Assembly (NCBI GenBank): GCA_013398295.1
Contig: VZSF01010482.1
Location: 186,001 to 250,000 of the forward strand
Reading direction: 5' to 3'
Length of the DNA: 64,000 bases
Source: Chionis minor
Lineage: Eukaryota > Chordata > Aves > Charadriiformes > Chionididae
Positions 1 to 12,169 of this stretch are shown piece by piece. Position numbers and translations under genes: made by a program. The stretch's first letter is position 1. Each line of letters begins with the position of its first letter. The notes below the pieces were generated by a model. That model was not told the DNA's origin. It worked only from the letters and a program-made list of their open reading frames with translations, and did not search any database.

Positions 1-1439
1 TCCCAGCAGGGAGAAGACCCTTATCTTTCTTTTTGTCAGATATGTCCTTTTCCTCTAAGTTTTTGTGCTTGCTATTGACCACAGACCGAAGCCCAATCAA
101 TGGAGTCACTGTCATTGCTTCCCCCAAGGGGACACGCAATTCAAATCATCAGTGTTGCTCTGCCTAAAATACAGGGGCAAACTTTTCCTTCACAGTTTTA
201 CTTCACCCCTTAAATTAGGGCACCAAGATCCTCTTACAGGAGGGCTTTAGTTTCCCCATGTAATACCGGTGATAAAAAAATTGCTTTGACATGCTATTTT
301 TCTTTTAAGGGATACCAGGTGGATATATTTGCAGGATTACCATGGACTCAGTACAGCAGTGACGTGTGAAGCACAGGTACACATATTTCCTGGAGCACCC
401 CGGGGATGCTAAGATTGTGTCTGATGCAAATGACCATTCACCAACAACTGTATCAAGACAATCAAGGCTTCCTGCATCTGCTTTCTTTGCCTTCAGGGAC
501 AAAATACAGCTCCCCTCAGTCTGACGCTCCTCAGACCTGGAGAAAAGCACCCGAGCAGCTGCGTGGCAGAAGTCGCAGGGGCAGCATGGGGAGATCTGAC
601 TCCCAGTCCTATGGGTGCAAGCCATTCAAAGCCTGGAACACACATGCTCGAGTGGATAACTGATGCCTTTGGTGTCTGTCCATCCCCAAGACCACTCAGT
701 AACCCACTCCTGGAAGGCTTCTCATGGCCTGCTTCCACTCTGCTGAAGCACCTGGTCCACAGTAGCTGCACTCCTTCATGGCCAGTTTTCCACAGTCAGT
801 GTTTTGCTGCAGAGCTGCTTTCATTGGAGATCCCCATTTTGTGCCAAACCAGGAACTGGGGCAGGGTTGAAGGGAGAAAAGTATTTTAAAAGCAGTATTT
901 ATATTATGCATTCAGATGCAGTCTTCTGTGGCACTCGGACAATCTCCAGAAAAGGGGGAAAAGGCTGTAGATATTCTCCTTAGTTTACCTGGGAACCCAG
1001 AGGCGGATTTCCCCTCATGCTGTGTTTGATTTTTGCAATATTGCCTCCACGTAGGAACAGCTTTTTCTTCTGTGGGAAAGGAAGCGTCCCTGTTGAATAC
1101 TTCAGGAACCTGACTCTTTTATTTTTTTTCTTTTTTTTTTTGCATTCATCTCCCGCGCAGTTCCTTGCAGCTCCATGCCTGAGCATGGCAGGCAACCCTT
1201 TCGGCAGCACGCCAGCGGTAGGAACCGGCAGCCCTTCCTGCCAGAGCCAGGAAATCACCGCTGCGGCTTGCGGGACTGGGAGGCTGGCTGCTGCCTGCAG
1301 GGCTCTCCCCACCCTTCCTGCCCGTGGGATGAGAGCTGCTGATATGCCCAGAGAGGGATTTACTGATCCAGCGTTCTCCCTTTTCCAGTTCACAAAATGT
1401 TCAAGCAGCAGCCTGCAATCATCTCACGTTTATTTAATT
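1..1439. other. Non-coding, no gene seen
   Basis: Ordinary vertebrate-type unique sequence. T-rich run at about 1118-1141. Overlapping frames of 60-140 codons on both strands have no recognisable product. I see no repeat family. Confidence 0.6.
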
Positions 1440-1680
1440 TAATGAATGAGTTTCACCGAGAGGCGCTGTGAAAATTCCACATCTAAATCGGTATTTGCGT
1501 TCGTATTGGCACATTTCCTAAGGAACCTGAAATCATTTATGCTGCTTTATTGGCTACCTGCTATAGCTAATTAACAACATGAATTAGCATGGAACAATCC
1601 CAAATTCGATTTTTGGAAAAACACCTAGCTTTTGTCCCTGAGATTAGAAGACGTCAAATCACATACACAGCACAACGTGC
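1440..1680. promoter_or_regulatory. CNE-like block
   Basis: An AT-leaning, repeat-free block with CpGs kept in AT context (aatcgg, tgcgttcgta), an inverted CCAAT word (attggc, 1505-1510), a TAATTAAC homeodomain word (about 1568-1575) and an ACAAT SOX-like core (about 1594-1598). This texture is typical of vertebrate conserved regulatory DNA. Conservation itself cannot be seen from one sequence. Confidence 0.28.
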
Positions 1681-1695
1681 ATGATGCATATGATA

Positions 1696-1718
1696 TATAT
1701 GTGTGTGATACACATATA
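1696..1718. other. Perfect 9-bp inverted repeat
   Basis: TATATGTGT (1696-1704) and ACACATATA (1710-1718) are exact reverse complements around a 5-base loop (gtgat). It lies in a TA/TG-rich microsatellite-like stretch, so it is probably a by-product of low complexity. Confidence 0.85.
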
Positions 1719-1719
1719 C

Positions 1720-4233
1720 CAAATACAAACCTAAGCAATCAGAGATAAGAGCTTACTAACACTAATCCGCTTCAAATCATTGTTTAAACTACTTGAGAGA
1801 CAACCTTGCAGAGCATGCGGTTCCTCAGCTGACGCGACACAGAAAACTCCTGAAATAAACGATGACTAAATTCGGGCCAAATAGACACACGAGAATGGGT
1901 GAGGTTAGACAAGTACCCAGATGAGCCCCAGCAGCCACCAAGAATATAGGAAAGGATCACATCACTTACTTCTGCCAGTAGCGAAACGGTAGGAAGACTA
2001 ATTAAAAAATACCTGAGCGAGACTTTCATGAAAGGTCTGTTCCTGAGGAAGACTCCTGCTCGTGGAGGAGCCATTGCGGAGCAGCCCTGAAGCCAGCCAA
2101 GGGGATGTGAAGGGCGGCATCGCACGTCTGTGCAGACGAAGCTCGTGCCAGCAAGAGGGAGACCTGCATTCCCTGCGGGAGAAGGGCCAAGCGGGAAGCA
2201 GAGCACCTAAGGGAGGGCCAGGAGGGTGGGGCATGGTGACCAGCGTGACACAGTGCTGGGACAGGCTCTGTACTAAAAGTGTCTCCGCCAGTTCCTTGGA
2301 AACGACCGAGAAATGAAAGCATCAAAGAAATAAAGCTGTTGCCAGCTGGAGGAACAATAGGCGAGCCGGAGCTATCTTTAGCTCACGGGATTAAATTCAA
2401 ATTGCAAATGCAAAGGCCTCCCTGGAAGAAAAGGCCTTCCCGCACTACGGAGCGCCAGCATAAGCGCACAGCACAGCCCGGCACGGGCGAGCAGCCGCAG
2501 CCCCTTTGTCATCCCCCTGCCCCTCCGAAGGAAGGGTAAAAGGAGAGCCGGAGGGGAGGGGGAGCCCGCCCCCGCCTGACTGCAGCCCTCCCAAAAGACC
2601 CTATTTTTCCCCAGGAGGGATGCTGCCGCGGGGGTGCCGTGCCTCGGCAGCGGCCCCACAGGCTCCAGCATCGGTATGGCATCCAGTCCAGCTGCAGCCA
2701 CACAGACCTCAGCACGGGCCAGTTTTTCCTGCATCCCGTTCAGGGAGGCGGGAGCAGGCGGCCGCTGATGTAGGAGCAGTCAGCTCAGCCTCGGGCCAAA
2801 TCCTCGAGGGGCTTGTCGTGGCTGCAGGACCCGGTGGGGCCCGGTTCAGAGGCGACGCCAAGTTTGGTAAGAGAGGACAAAAACCATCCCAGCACACCGT
2901 TTCCTCATGCCTCCTCGGTCTACAGGCAGTGGCTCTGATTCCCCAGCCCAGCGATGGCTCCTGAGGGGCCCTCACAGCACAGCAGAGGAAAGCGAGTCCT
3001 CAGAGGCACTTTTCAGGCTCTGCCCCTTTACCGGAAAAGCCGTACGGACTGAAAATTAAAAAACAGTCCAGCAGGGCTCTGTGGCAACCAGCACACGGAG
3101 GAGGACTGTCGGGAAGACATCCTTGCTGCCACCCTCTGAAAGGGGGTGTCGATGTGCAACCCCGAGCCAGATGTGACTGGCTTAAGTTGCGTTAAGGGAC
3201 ACAGTCTCGCCTTTAAGACACTTGAAGATGTTGCCTGAAAGCGTTGTCTCGCTTTATGATGTTAGCGAGAGTGCGCTAGCGAGGGGGCTGACAGCTTACT
3301 TAGGTCTGACAGCACACATCAGGCTGGCTGACCGCGGGGTACCTCTACACCATGCCCTCCAGATAGCCAAGCTCGCTGCGAGCCAGCTCCCGCTGCTGCC
3401 GGCTGCCGGCTTGGCCGATAATCCCGCTGCGGAGCACGAGGGACAGCCGTGGCAGAGCTCTGGGCCACCACCGCTACCCCCCCTCACTCATTCATAGCCA
3501 TCCCCGCTGGCTGCAGAGCCCTGGGTAGCAGAAGCCGAACCCGCGGGGCTCGCACAGCGGCTCGCACTCAAATGAGTGAGGCACTGGGGCAACCACGGCT
3601 CCAAATAAAGGCTCCAGATAAAGACACGTTGAATCTGGCTCCTGTGATACCAAACCGGGAAAAAAAAACCTCACAAAAAAAAACCCCAAGCTGCAAGTTA
3701 GGGATTGCAGGCACGGCAAAGAGAGAGCAGGGGAGGCCGTTGCCTGATAACTTGCTTAATGAACTGCAGGCTTCTGAGCTGGCTCGTTCGGCTGGGGAAA
3801 TCCAAGAAACGCCTCACACCCGTGCGCTAGGAAATGGGTTTAATAGTCTCCGTGCCCGTAATGAAACACCACCAGGGAGCAGAGGTCCCGGCTCTCACCT
3901 CCGTGGGCAGTTTTCATGTTATAAAAAAACCAGCTTCTCTCCGATTCCACCAAGTGTTTCAAGGTGCTGTTTTAGAGTCACAACAACGATTTTTAATGAC
4001 AGCGTAAACGAGAGTCGCAGAAGATCAAGCGTGCAGCCGTCCAGCTAGGGCTATGTGCAAAGCCCGCCAGCAGTGCAGCGATTTTTAACTCTGTGCTGCA
4101 GTCATCTGCGTTTTTACGTTTGTTATTTTGTTTTTAAGAGGCCGCTTAGCGGTACCTGGAGGGCATTTGCTACTCTCAATACTCAGCCTGCTTGCGCGAA
4201 AGGAAGGGCTTGGAAGAGTGGCTGAGCTCTTCT
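1720..4233. other. Non-coding, no gene seen
   Basis: GC-rich, with a CpG-enriched part at 2.42-2.87 kb and further CpGs at 3.24-3.57 kb. Two A-runs at about 3660-3685. The longest frame is 199 codons (3449-4048, +). Its translation is of mixed composition with no domain, and I treat it as chance. Confidence 0.55.
2420..2870. other. CpG-enriched segment
   Basis: G+C-rich DNA with locally frequent CpG (for example around 2445-2500, 2620-2650 and 2745-2770). No TATA or recognisable exon is seen. Both strands carry open frames of 90-150 codons, consistent with low stop density in GC-rich DNA. It could be a weak orphan CpG island. Confidence 0.35.
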
Positions 4234-4275
4234 AGGAGAAGAAAAAAAAAGGAGAAAAAAAAAAAAAGGAAAAGA
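4234..4275 (+). repeat. Purine-only A/G tract
   Basis: 42 bases without a pyrimidine, mostly A-runs with GG and GAA steps. It precedes a CpG-containing segment (4380-4420) and the CNE-like block at 4470. Confidence 0.9.
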
Positions 4276-4469
4276 TTCCCGCTGGCTGCTGCAGCACGGG
4301 AGCTGGGGGAGAAGGCAGGGAAAGCTACGCCTCCATCCCAGCCCTGCTCGCCCAGGGAGGGAAGCCAGGAGAGCTTCTCTGCGGCCGGGCAAGCTGCAGC
4401 TGCGGCGGCGGCGTGCTGACACAGCCTTCCCTCCTTGGACCGCCAAGGCAGAGCCGCTGGCACACAGGG

Positions 4470-4640
4470 GGTTAACGGTGAAGTTATAACTTCAGCTGTT
4501 AAAATTCATGAGGTGTAAAATACAAATTGCATGCGGTGGATGAGCCGTCTTTAAAGTTTATATATTGCTTTCCCCCTGCCCCGCTCCGGTTCAAACCTCT
4601 GTTGGCACAAGTTAATTAGAGCTCTCCAAAGGGGGAAGCA
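4470..4640. promoter_or_regulatory. CNE-like block with a perfect 14-bp palindrome
   Basis: The block opens with GTTAACGGTG, then the perfect palindrome GAAGTTATAACTTC (4480-4493), whose last base starts a CAGCTG E-box (4493-4498). AT-rich text with 'gtttatatattg' follows, and a TTAATTAG homeodomain word lies at about 4612-4619. The density of distinct factor-type words in 170 bp and the lack of repeats suggest an enhancer-like element. The palindrome could bind a homodimer, but no specific factor is claimed. Confidence 0.33.
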
Positions 4641-7600
4641 CAGCCTCGGTGGGGCGACACAGATTAGGCGAGGGGTCAGCCAGGGCCCGTCCGGACCCTG
4701 TTTATAGATGTTTGGCTACAGGAAGCCGGGGGGGGGAAACCCGTGTCCTACGCATGCATGAACAATCACAGATCAGAATTAATCGTTTACTCTCGTTTCT
4801 TCCTCTTTTCAACCTTCTCAATTTGAAAGATACGGAGCGCTGCCTTTGAAGTTTATGCTCTTTTGTTTGATTATTCCCACAGCTCAATTTAAGTGATTTT
4901 CCTATAAAAAAACCCACCAACAAAACATTTTTAAACAGTTCCCACAACAGTAAAGGGTTTGCTTTTATTTTTTTTTACAACTAACTCCAATCACATTTTT
5001 TATGTGCACGGTATGACTTGGCACACAAACACCTTCCAGAACCAAGCTTTTTGCATTTTTGCTCATACTGTTCCCTTCTCCTCAGTACCACTCCTTTCAT
5101 CATCCTAGGGAAAGGGGGAGTAAGTGAGAAAAGGGCAGGTACTGACATCCATATGGGAGCACCATCCCCCCGTCCTTAAGGGTTTCTCCATGCCCCAGGT
5201 GATCCTATGTATTCTCATCCAGAATTTAGTCCCTGGGGGGATTTTACTTACATAATTCCTTCCCCACCCAAGAAAGACTTAGGGATCAGAGATTCAGTAC
5301 AGAAAAAATATGTAAATAACCAGAGCAAGGAGAATGAGCATCAGCTTATGCATAGCTGACTGAATTGAACACAAACAATGATTGAGAATAGGATGGGCTG
5401 GAAGAGGAAATTTAAATATTTATCCTAAACGCTCTTTCTTTGCATTTCTTGAAATAAATTACTCCCAGCAATTGCAGGCAGAGATTGTTGATTAATTCCA
5501 GCAAAGGCAGAGAGACGGGAAAAATTACTGTACATCGTCTATTTCTGAGTTTCAGACAGCGCTTTTCATTTTTCTTTGTAGTCTTTGTGACTGGGCTTTT
5601 TGACTCCAGGGTGATTTGTGGGCGGTTTGCAGAGGAGTTTGCCGCTCACGTCATAGGTACAGATATAGATAGCGAAGCACCGACACACGTACCGTATGAG
5701 TAGGAAGCGCTTTTCATCCAAGGCGGGTGGAAACACAGGCTATAACCTGGCCAGGAGATACTGGGGTGAGCAGCACAGATGCCCTGAAGAGCTGCCTGCT
5801 GAGAGGGACCCGTGCCGGAGCCGCTTGCACCCTGATCCCTCTCAGCCACCAGCAAAAGCAGCGAGCACCGGGAGGAGAAGCTGAAACCAGGATGCTGTTA
5901 CAGCTGGTTGAGCGGAGGCTGACAGAAATGCCCCCGGGCCGCTGGCAATCGGACATAAATTAGAGCAGTTGTGAAGCTGCTTTAGTTTATACCTGGGCAT
6001 CGGTCCAGCCCCAGCTGCCTCAGTGCTGGAGGAAGGTCTTAAAGCAGCCGGTCCTTCCTCGCACGCCTGGCCCAGCGCCGTGCGCAGGCTGCCCGGGGGA
6101 AGGGGCCTCCCCGTCCCGCAGGAGCGTTACTTCTCCCTCGGCCAAAACCGGTCCACTTGTGTCACGGTAGCAAACCACAGGCTGGTTGCGCTGGTGTCTC
6201 GGTGGCTTTAGGGAGGCTGCAGCAGTTGGCCTGGTCTGAGCTCCAGGGGGTGTTTCAGATGAGGCGCTATAATTTGTTCGGTGTGAATTCAGTGAGAGGA
6301 ATCTCCACACGCAGCTACGGAAAAAGGTGCTTTGTAATTTTTTTTCCCGCCTCAGAAGCTGAGCTACGCGTGCCCTCTGAAACTCCGCGAGCTGCTGCGC
6401 TGTGATGCACGTAATGAGAGACTGAAACGGCTTAAAAAACACCGCCACACAGGCTAATCCCTCTGAAACCCCAAGAAAGTCTGAGCGGAGGTCTCACTTG
6501 ACGGCTCTCTCCGCGCCCCGTGCCCACTCGCTCGCTGCCCCGAGCGCACCTCGGTCCAGCTGCGGAGCAGCAGCTGTGCTGGGGGCGCTTGGCAGAGGCA
6601 GTGTCTCTGGCAGCAGATCCCCAGCACAGCCGGCGCATGCGGTCCCTGCTCCCTCTGCCAGGGGATCTTCTCACCTGCCAGCTCAAACCACCCCTTGCAC
6701 GGCCTGGGGCAGGACGTCCGCCTGCAGCCGTATCGGCTGTGAACACCAAGCGACACCTTCAAAAGCGGCCAGAAGCCGTGGCAGAAAATCAGTCCCTGTC
6801 CCCAAAGCCCTGAGGGGGGGAGCTCTTGCAGGTCACCTGGAACATGGAAAATGGGAAACGCACAACAGGAAATGGAGCACCTTCGTTTTCTCCGTTGTCA
6901 CCGGGATTCAGCGAAAGCCACGCTGCCGTCTGCAGCCAAGCCTCTGCAGGTGGTGCCGTCGCGCACAGGGCGTCTGCAGGCAGTAACGCAGCGCACGGTG
7001 ACACAGATAAAATCCCGTCCCGATAGCTGAGACTTTGCGGTGTGAAACGGATTAACCACACTCCCGCAAAATGTTACTGCCTCTTCGGTGAACGTGGGCA
7101 TCTCACTGGTTTCTCCGTTCAAAAGCATTTCTAATGTTTCCCTCTGATCTAGTTTTCTTTCCTGTAATCAGTGAGAGTGAGACCCTGGGGTTTTCTGGAA
7201 ATCCAGAGACTCCTCTGCATCTGTGGATACCCTGTGAGGTGTGAAAGCCCACCCTACCCGCTTACACCCAACACTGTCTGGGGGGACAGCAATTCCTTGC
7301 AAAGTTGGCTACGGCACCTTGCAGAAGGAAAGTCTTTTTATTTTGGCCAGAGCTTGGAACCACTGTGGTAACATTAGCAGCACATTAGGGCCGGAGCATT
7401 ACTTCCCCCATTCTTCAGTCGTTGTCTTGGTGCTTTTGATAAACAGCCAGCTGGACTGGAGAGGTGATCAAAACTTCCCCACACCGGACACTGGCACCAT
7501 CGCTTGACATCAGGCAGCACTAACATAGAATAAGCCAGTCTCCTTGGCCTCTGCCTCCGCTCAAAAGCCACGGGATTGCGGTTCCACACCAGCCATGCTA

Positions 7601-8329
7601 CGTGTTGAGTTAGCCAACACGGAGAGCCCGCTGTCAGCACCTCCCTCACAGCCAACTGTGTCTCACCCTGGACTCACAGCATTGTCTCCTCCAGCAGAGC
7701 AAGCGTTAGACACCAAGCATTAGGAAACTAAAGCATAAAGCGTTAGGAAGCTCCCAAAAAATCTCAGTGAAGGGAGCTGTGGCCACAGCAGCTGTCCGGT
7801 TAATAGGTCAGAAGGAAGACCTACTTTTCCGGCCAGAGCGACCTCTGTTAGCACATCAGGACAAGTCCGTGCGAGCTGTGGCTATGGGGTGGCCAGCCAC
7901 GGATGCGAGGCACATCTGGGCTCTGGTACCATGTGAGCTGAGGCGGGTCACACCAAGCATGGAGTTTTGAGAAAGCAGCCCTGGTTGCCCAGGCTGTCAG
8001 AGCCAGCAGCCAGCAGAGGAGGTGCCAGACATGGTTGGGAAGCCAGCAGTCGCTGCCTCCTCATCAGCGCCCTCCGCACATCCAGCACCAGTAAGGCCGA
8101 GTACCTTTCGCACTGGGACTTAAGAGAAACAAGAGGCTATTAAACCCCTAGCAGAGCTTGGGGGGAAAGAGTCTTGCTGATTCAAGATACACAGAGGGAT
8201 TTTAAAACCCAGGCTTAGGAATAAAAAGCAGAAAGAGGTTGCTCGGAGGCAGCGCTTTTCAAGAAACCTGCAATGTAGTGACCACCTGAGGTTAATCCAG
8301 GCAGAGTGGGTGGCAGGCATAAGGAATTA
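4641..8329. other. Non-coding, no gene seen
   Basis: Mixed DNA; AT-rich at 4.75-5.6 kb, GC-rich at 5.7-7.0 kb. Three imperfect copies of AAGCRTTAG lie at 7701, 7715 and 7738. Frames up to 162 codons overlap on both strands at 6.4-7.0 kb without recognisable products. Confidence 0.55.
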
Positions 8330-8690
8330 CTTGATTGCGTGGGATGGACCAGCTGAATAAGGGATTTATTTGTGAGAAGGGCAGAAAAGGAGGGCTGGAG
8401 GAATAAGCAACTTGGTGGTGAGCCTTTTCACAGCAAGTGATTAACCGCAGTTTCTAATGAGCAGAGGGAGACTAAAGCTGACTGCTTTTTTAAAGCCATT
8501 TTGATAACATTGGCCCTGATGTAATAAGCTATTTGTTTGTGCTTACTGGCAGGGACAGCAAGTCGCTACTGAACATAATCCTCTAGACCCGGCGCCGTCA
8601 GCTCGTTTAGAAGTGTCAGCAACAGCATCCAAAAGGGCCCAGACTCCATCACAACAACCGTCCCAAGCGCTATTTAAATGCCTTGCGCTC
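8330..8690. promoter_or_regulatory. CNE-like block
   Basis: Repeat-free DNA with an AACCGCA RUNX-type site (8443-8449), TTTCTAATGA (8451-8460), 'gataacattgg' (about 8502) and 'gctatttaaatg' (about 8669), plus CpGs retained in AT-rich context. It is followed by a pyrimidine-rich run (8690-8745). Enhancer-like texture only. Confidence 0.28.
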
Positions 8691-10319
8691 TTTTGTCCTC
8701 TTTCTCTCTCTTTCTGCCCTCTCTTTACCCTATTCTTCTCCCTCCCCAAGCGGCGGTGGGGCTGCTTCCCAGCCCCGTGTCCCTGGGCTGGCTGGGAGGC
8801 TCAGGGAGGGCTGGCCAGCGGCCGGGCATCCCCGGATGACCTTCGAATCCCGTCCCTGCCAGTTCACTGAGCTGCCCTTTCCGATAAGCGTCACTGCCGG
8901 CAAAAGCAGGCAGATTATTGATAGGGGGGGAAAAAGGGGGAGACAGAGGGATGTGGAGCTGGTGGGAGGGGGAGGCGGATCAGCCCACCCGCTCTGGGTA
9001 CTTGAGGAGGTTTGCCTGTTCCTTTGCGATGAGGGGTATTTCTGGGAATCTGTGTTTCTTTGACAATTTTCATGAGTACACACGCTTTCTTAAAATAGCA
9101 TGAAAACATCACGCAACAGGGGAGAACTCGAAGCCCCAGCCGAGCCCTTTCAACCAGGAAAGCAACAGTCCTTTAAAGCCACGGATTCACAAATAAGAGC
9201 CACTTGCCTTCCAGCTTCTTTGTGAACTACACTTGCTCCTTCGATGACAAATCCTTCATTTTTCAAAGGTACTCAAGATTGCCCACAAACTCAAAAAATC
9301 CCAAAGCCCCACCTGATTTCACAACTTGTCAGGGCCACTACTGTCACGGTGCGTGCGGGGAGCCCGGCATCATGGAGAGCTGCTGGTGGGACAGGGGTGC
9401 CTGGGCCAAATCACTGGTGGGCAGAGGGACCTCTTTTATCCCTTAGGGCCACAGATAGCAAGGCTGCTTGTGTTTTGCCTGAAATGCTGATGCTGGGTCG
9501 TGCCAGAGGCTGGGTGGCTCTGGAGTGGGTGGACACTGGGAGTGGCAGTAGACTATTTGTATTAATTATTATTTATGTTACCGCAATTCCTTCCCACAGC
9601 AGTTTCTGCAGCCCTCGCCTTTGGATACATGCCATCTCTGGCAGGCAGGTATGACAAAACTCTTAGGAGATGGAGGTCTTTGTGTGAGAAGGGCACACTC
9701 AGTTTTCTTCTCTGAATTTGCTGCCTGGATTCCCTGTTGCAAAACAGAAAGTCAATTGGTTGTGTGCCTCTCGGTTCAAAATCTGCTAAAGGCATGCAAA
9801 ATACACCATGCCGCTATCTGTACACTTGGATACACAGTGCCTGATTTGCCTGGAGACTTCACACATACGCTCACACATAGTCTCTGCCTCTGTAAAGCAT
9901 TGCCCACAGGTCCCGCTCTTGTTCCAGCTCTCTCGTAGTTCCTGGTATAATCTCCCCTTCTCCAAGGGCTCCCCCTTTTTTGACTGAGTCTCCCTGCACT
10001 TCATTCCCCGTCATGTCAGGCTGAAGGATCACTTCATTTTAGAGCCCTTCCAGATTCCCAGCACTGGCGGATGCCGGGTTTGCAGGACCTCCGTGAAAAT
10101 GGATGACTGCAAAGCAACCTGCTGAGTGCCACCTTCTTGGGTCAAGTTGACCAAACCTGCCCCCCAGGCTCTAGTGATGCCAGTAGGCAGGAGACTTTGT
10201 GCTTTTAAAGGCAGTTTTGTGTAAAAGTTGGTTCAGGTTTAGTGCCGTTTAATCCTGTGGCCATGGCCGGAGAGAACAGCGCAGCCGATGCTGTGCCGAG
10301 CAAGGGACCTCGTGGGGGA
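8691..10319. other. Non-coding, no gene seen
   Basis: A pyrimidine-rich tract at 8690-8745, the G-run cluster at 8.92-8.97 kb, then ordinary unique sequence. Frames up to 136 codons are unrecognised. Confidence 0.55.
8924..8972 (+). other. G-run cluster
   Basis: G-runs at 8924-8930, 8936-8940, 8948-8950, 8964-8966 and 8968-8972. The first three have short loops (5 and 7 bases); the fourth is 13 bases away. Two-step or long-loop quadruplex formation is possible. Confidence 0.5.
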
Positions 10320-10560
10320 ATTACCGACGTCACTCAGTGCCGGCAGCCTGGATATAAATAGGCCTGCCCGACAGCTGCTGGGTCTCCACCCTTTTTTCCT
10401 TGCATGAACTTGTGGTTCCTGTTAAAGTTGCAGGATTCTTTGAGGTCTGGCTGGAAAGGAGCAGATGTTCTGCAAACGACACCGAAAGCCCCGCGCCGTG
10501 CGGCGCCGCGGACCTCCCAGCGCTCTCCCCTTGCACGCGCCGGCAAGCTGGGAGGGTTTG
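10320..10560 (+). promoter_or_regulatory. Candidate TATA promoter with CRE-like site and CpG cluster
   Basis: A CRE-like GACGTCAC (10326-10333) is followed by a TATA box (TATAAATA, 10353-10360). A transcription start would be expected near 10383-10392, where 'gggtctccacc' begins. Downstream, 10455-10560 holds a dense CpG cluster: seven CpG fall in about 25 bp around 10490-10515 and more around 10535-10545. The spacing of CRE, TATA and CpG cluster is promoter-like. The downstream forward frames (about 64 and 82 codons) are not recognisable, so a non-coding transcript would be the likelier product if it is active. TATA-like words also occur by chance. Confidence 0.3.
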
Positions 10561-10589
10561 CAACGGGGACAGGCTTCCCTCTCCTGAAA

Positions 10590-10950
10590 AATAAAAAATT
10601 CCCACAACAAACATTGTCATTAATAAAGTCCCGCTTCTATGGTTATTTTTAAAATGAGGTGGAAAGAACAGGCTGAAGTTACATGTTTATCCATAAAGCT
10701 GTGGAGAATAATGTTGTAAAATAACAAGCAAGCTTGTTTCTCTGGCTATGCCTCCCTCACTCTCAGCAAAAGATCCTCACTTCAAAGGGAAAATGTAAGC
10801 TTCCCCCCCCTTCTTCCTGCATTATTTTTTTCCCTTGAAAATCTTTTTACTCCACATTTCCAAAGCATTGCCCAATTAATTACTTCTAGACAGCATCTCG
10901 CAGCACGGCTGAGCAATAATGAACGAATCCTTGTGGCTCACATGCTGGTG
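10590..10950. promoter_or_regulatory. CNE-like AT-rich block
   Basis: Follows the CpG cluster at 10.5 kb. Words include 'attgtcattaataaagtc' (about 10613), 'ggttatttttaaaatgagg' (about 10641), 'aatgttgtaaaataacaagc' (about 10710) and 'cccaattaattac' (about 10871). No repeat is recognised. A minus-strand frame of 203 codons starts farther on (10977-11588) and is not recognisable. Confidence 0.22.
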
Positions 10951-10954
10951 GCTT

Positions 10955-10971
10955 AAAAAAAAAAAAAAAAA
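10955..10971 (+). repeat. A17 homopolymer
   Basis: Seventeen A in a row following 'ggctt'. No retroposon body is recognisable upstream, so it is not taken as a retroposed tail. Confidence 0.9.
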
Positions 10972-12169
10972 GACTTTTAATCAGCTGAATGAGCACAGGG
11001 GCAAAGCCTATTGAACTCCAGCATAAGCAGAGAGCCTCGAGCAGCACCAAGAGCAGAGCGTGGCTGCAGTCGGCTGGGTCTGGCCGGCGGCAGGAGCCTT
11101 CCCCCAAGCAGGTCCCTGGGGAAGACAGGGCAGGGCGCTACCTCCTGCACGTCGCAGCCGATCCTAGGCTGCTCGTCAGGCAGGTGAAATGGTTTGTAAA
11201 ACATTACAGGTTTCTCTCTCTTGCTCTCCCACTCTCTCCTCTTTAAAGCCCCATTTTTCAAGCTGAGTGATTCCAATGAAAGTAATTTTCCTATGTTCCC
11301 CCTCCTCCCCCAGTGCAAGGAAAGGTGCAGCAAAACTTCAGCTCTACCTACAAAAACCACGAAGCAAAAGTTATGCTTTCCCTCCAATGTCATTATTCTT
11401 TTTCCATTACAAACGTTTTGGGACCAGCCCTCTCTTATGCTCTCTGTACAGCATTGAACAGTGATACCGTCAGCGGCGTGGTCGCTATCTTCTACCACAG
11501 TTTGAATAGCAAACAGTAATAACAATGCCCCCTCCATTTTCTGGTTCTGTTTCTGAGCAGGATGGATGCAGGCTTCTGTGAAGCACAAGGCTCTTTGTTC
11601 CTACCTTCCCTTGAGGTCTCTTGCAATAAGATCCTTTAACATTGCCTTGCTACGCTCTTCAAGCACCTTTTCTCCTAACCAGAACCTGCCACCAGGAACC
11701 ACCTCCTGCTTCTGTATACCTGCCTCGCTCCTGTTACAGAGCTTTGGGTTTTTTTAATTACTTAACCGTGTATCGTAAGGCACAATTTACTAATCTTTTG
11801 ACAGTTAGCAACATGCCTCTCACCCAGAAAATGCCTCAAAGCCTGATACAATTCTACTTACAGATTGCATCTTCCTTAATCTGATCAGTGAAATAATATT
11901 TATTATACTGGGTTAGTAGGAATTCTATACTTGGGGTAAATACTGTGAATTCTCTAGCAAAAAAATTGCTCTTTCCTTGCTAAAATTCCAACACTTTGCA
12001 AATGTTGACCAGTGTATGGTTGAAGATGGCCTGCTTGTGAATACATTGTCACGTTTTCCTCCTCTCAAAATTTCGTTAAACTTTTCTGTCAGCTCCAGAA
12101 AAACTTGCAGCTGGCTCCTCTGATCACCAGTGAATCACCTGGCCCACACATCAAGCATTGCCTCCTCCA
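10972..12169. other. Non-coding, no gene seen
   Basis: A minus-strand frame of 203 codons (10977-11588) is open but has no recognisable domain or exon signals. The remainder is AT-leaning unique DNA. Confidence 0.5.

Noticed and set aside
3449..4048. 199-codon plus-strand frame
   Set aside because: No domain, passes through A-runs and CpG-rich DNA, and has no splice or promoter context.
10955..10971. Poly-A tail of a processed pseudogene
   Set aside because: No gene-like or retroposon-like sequence upstream and no target-site duplication.
10977..11588. 203-codon minus-strand frame
   Set aside because: No recognisable domain or secretion signal; three short plus-strand frames overlap. Chance is adequate.
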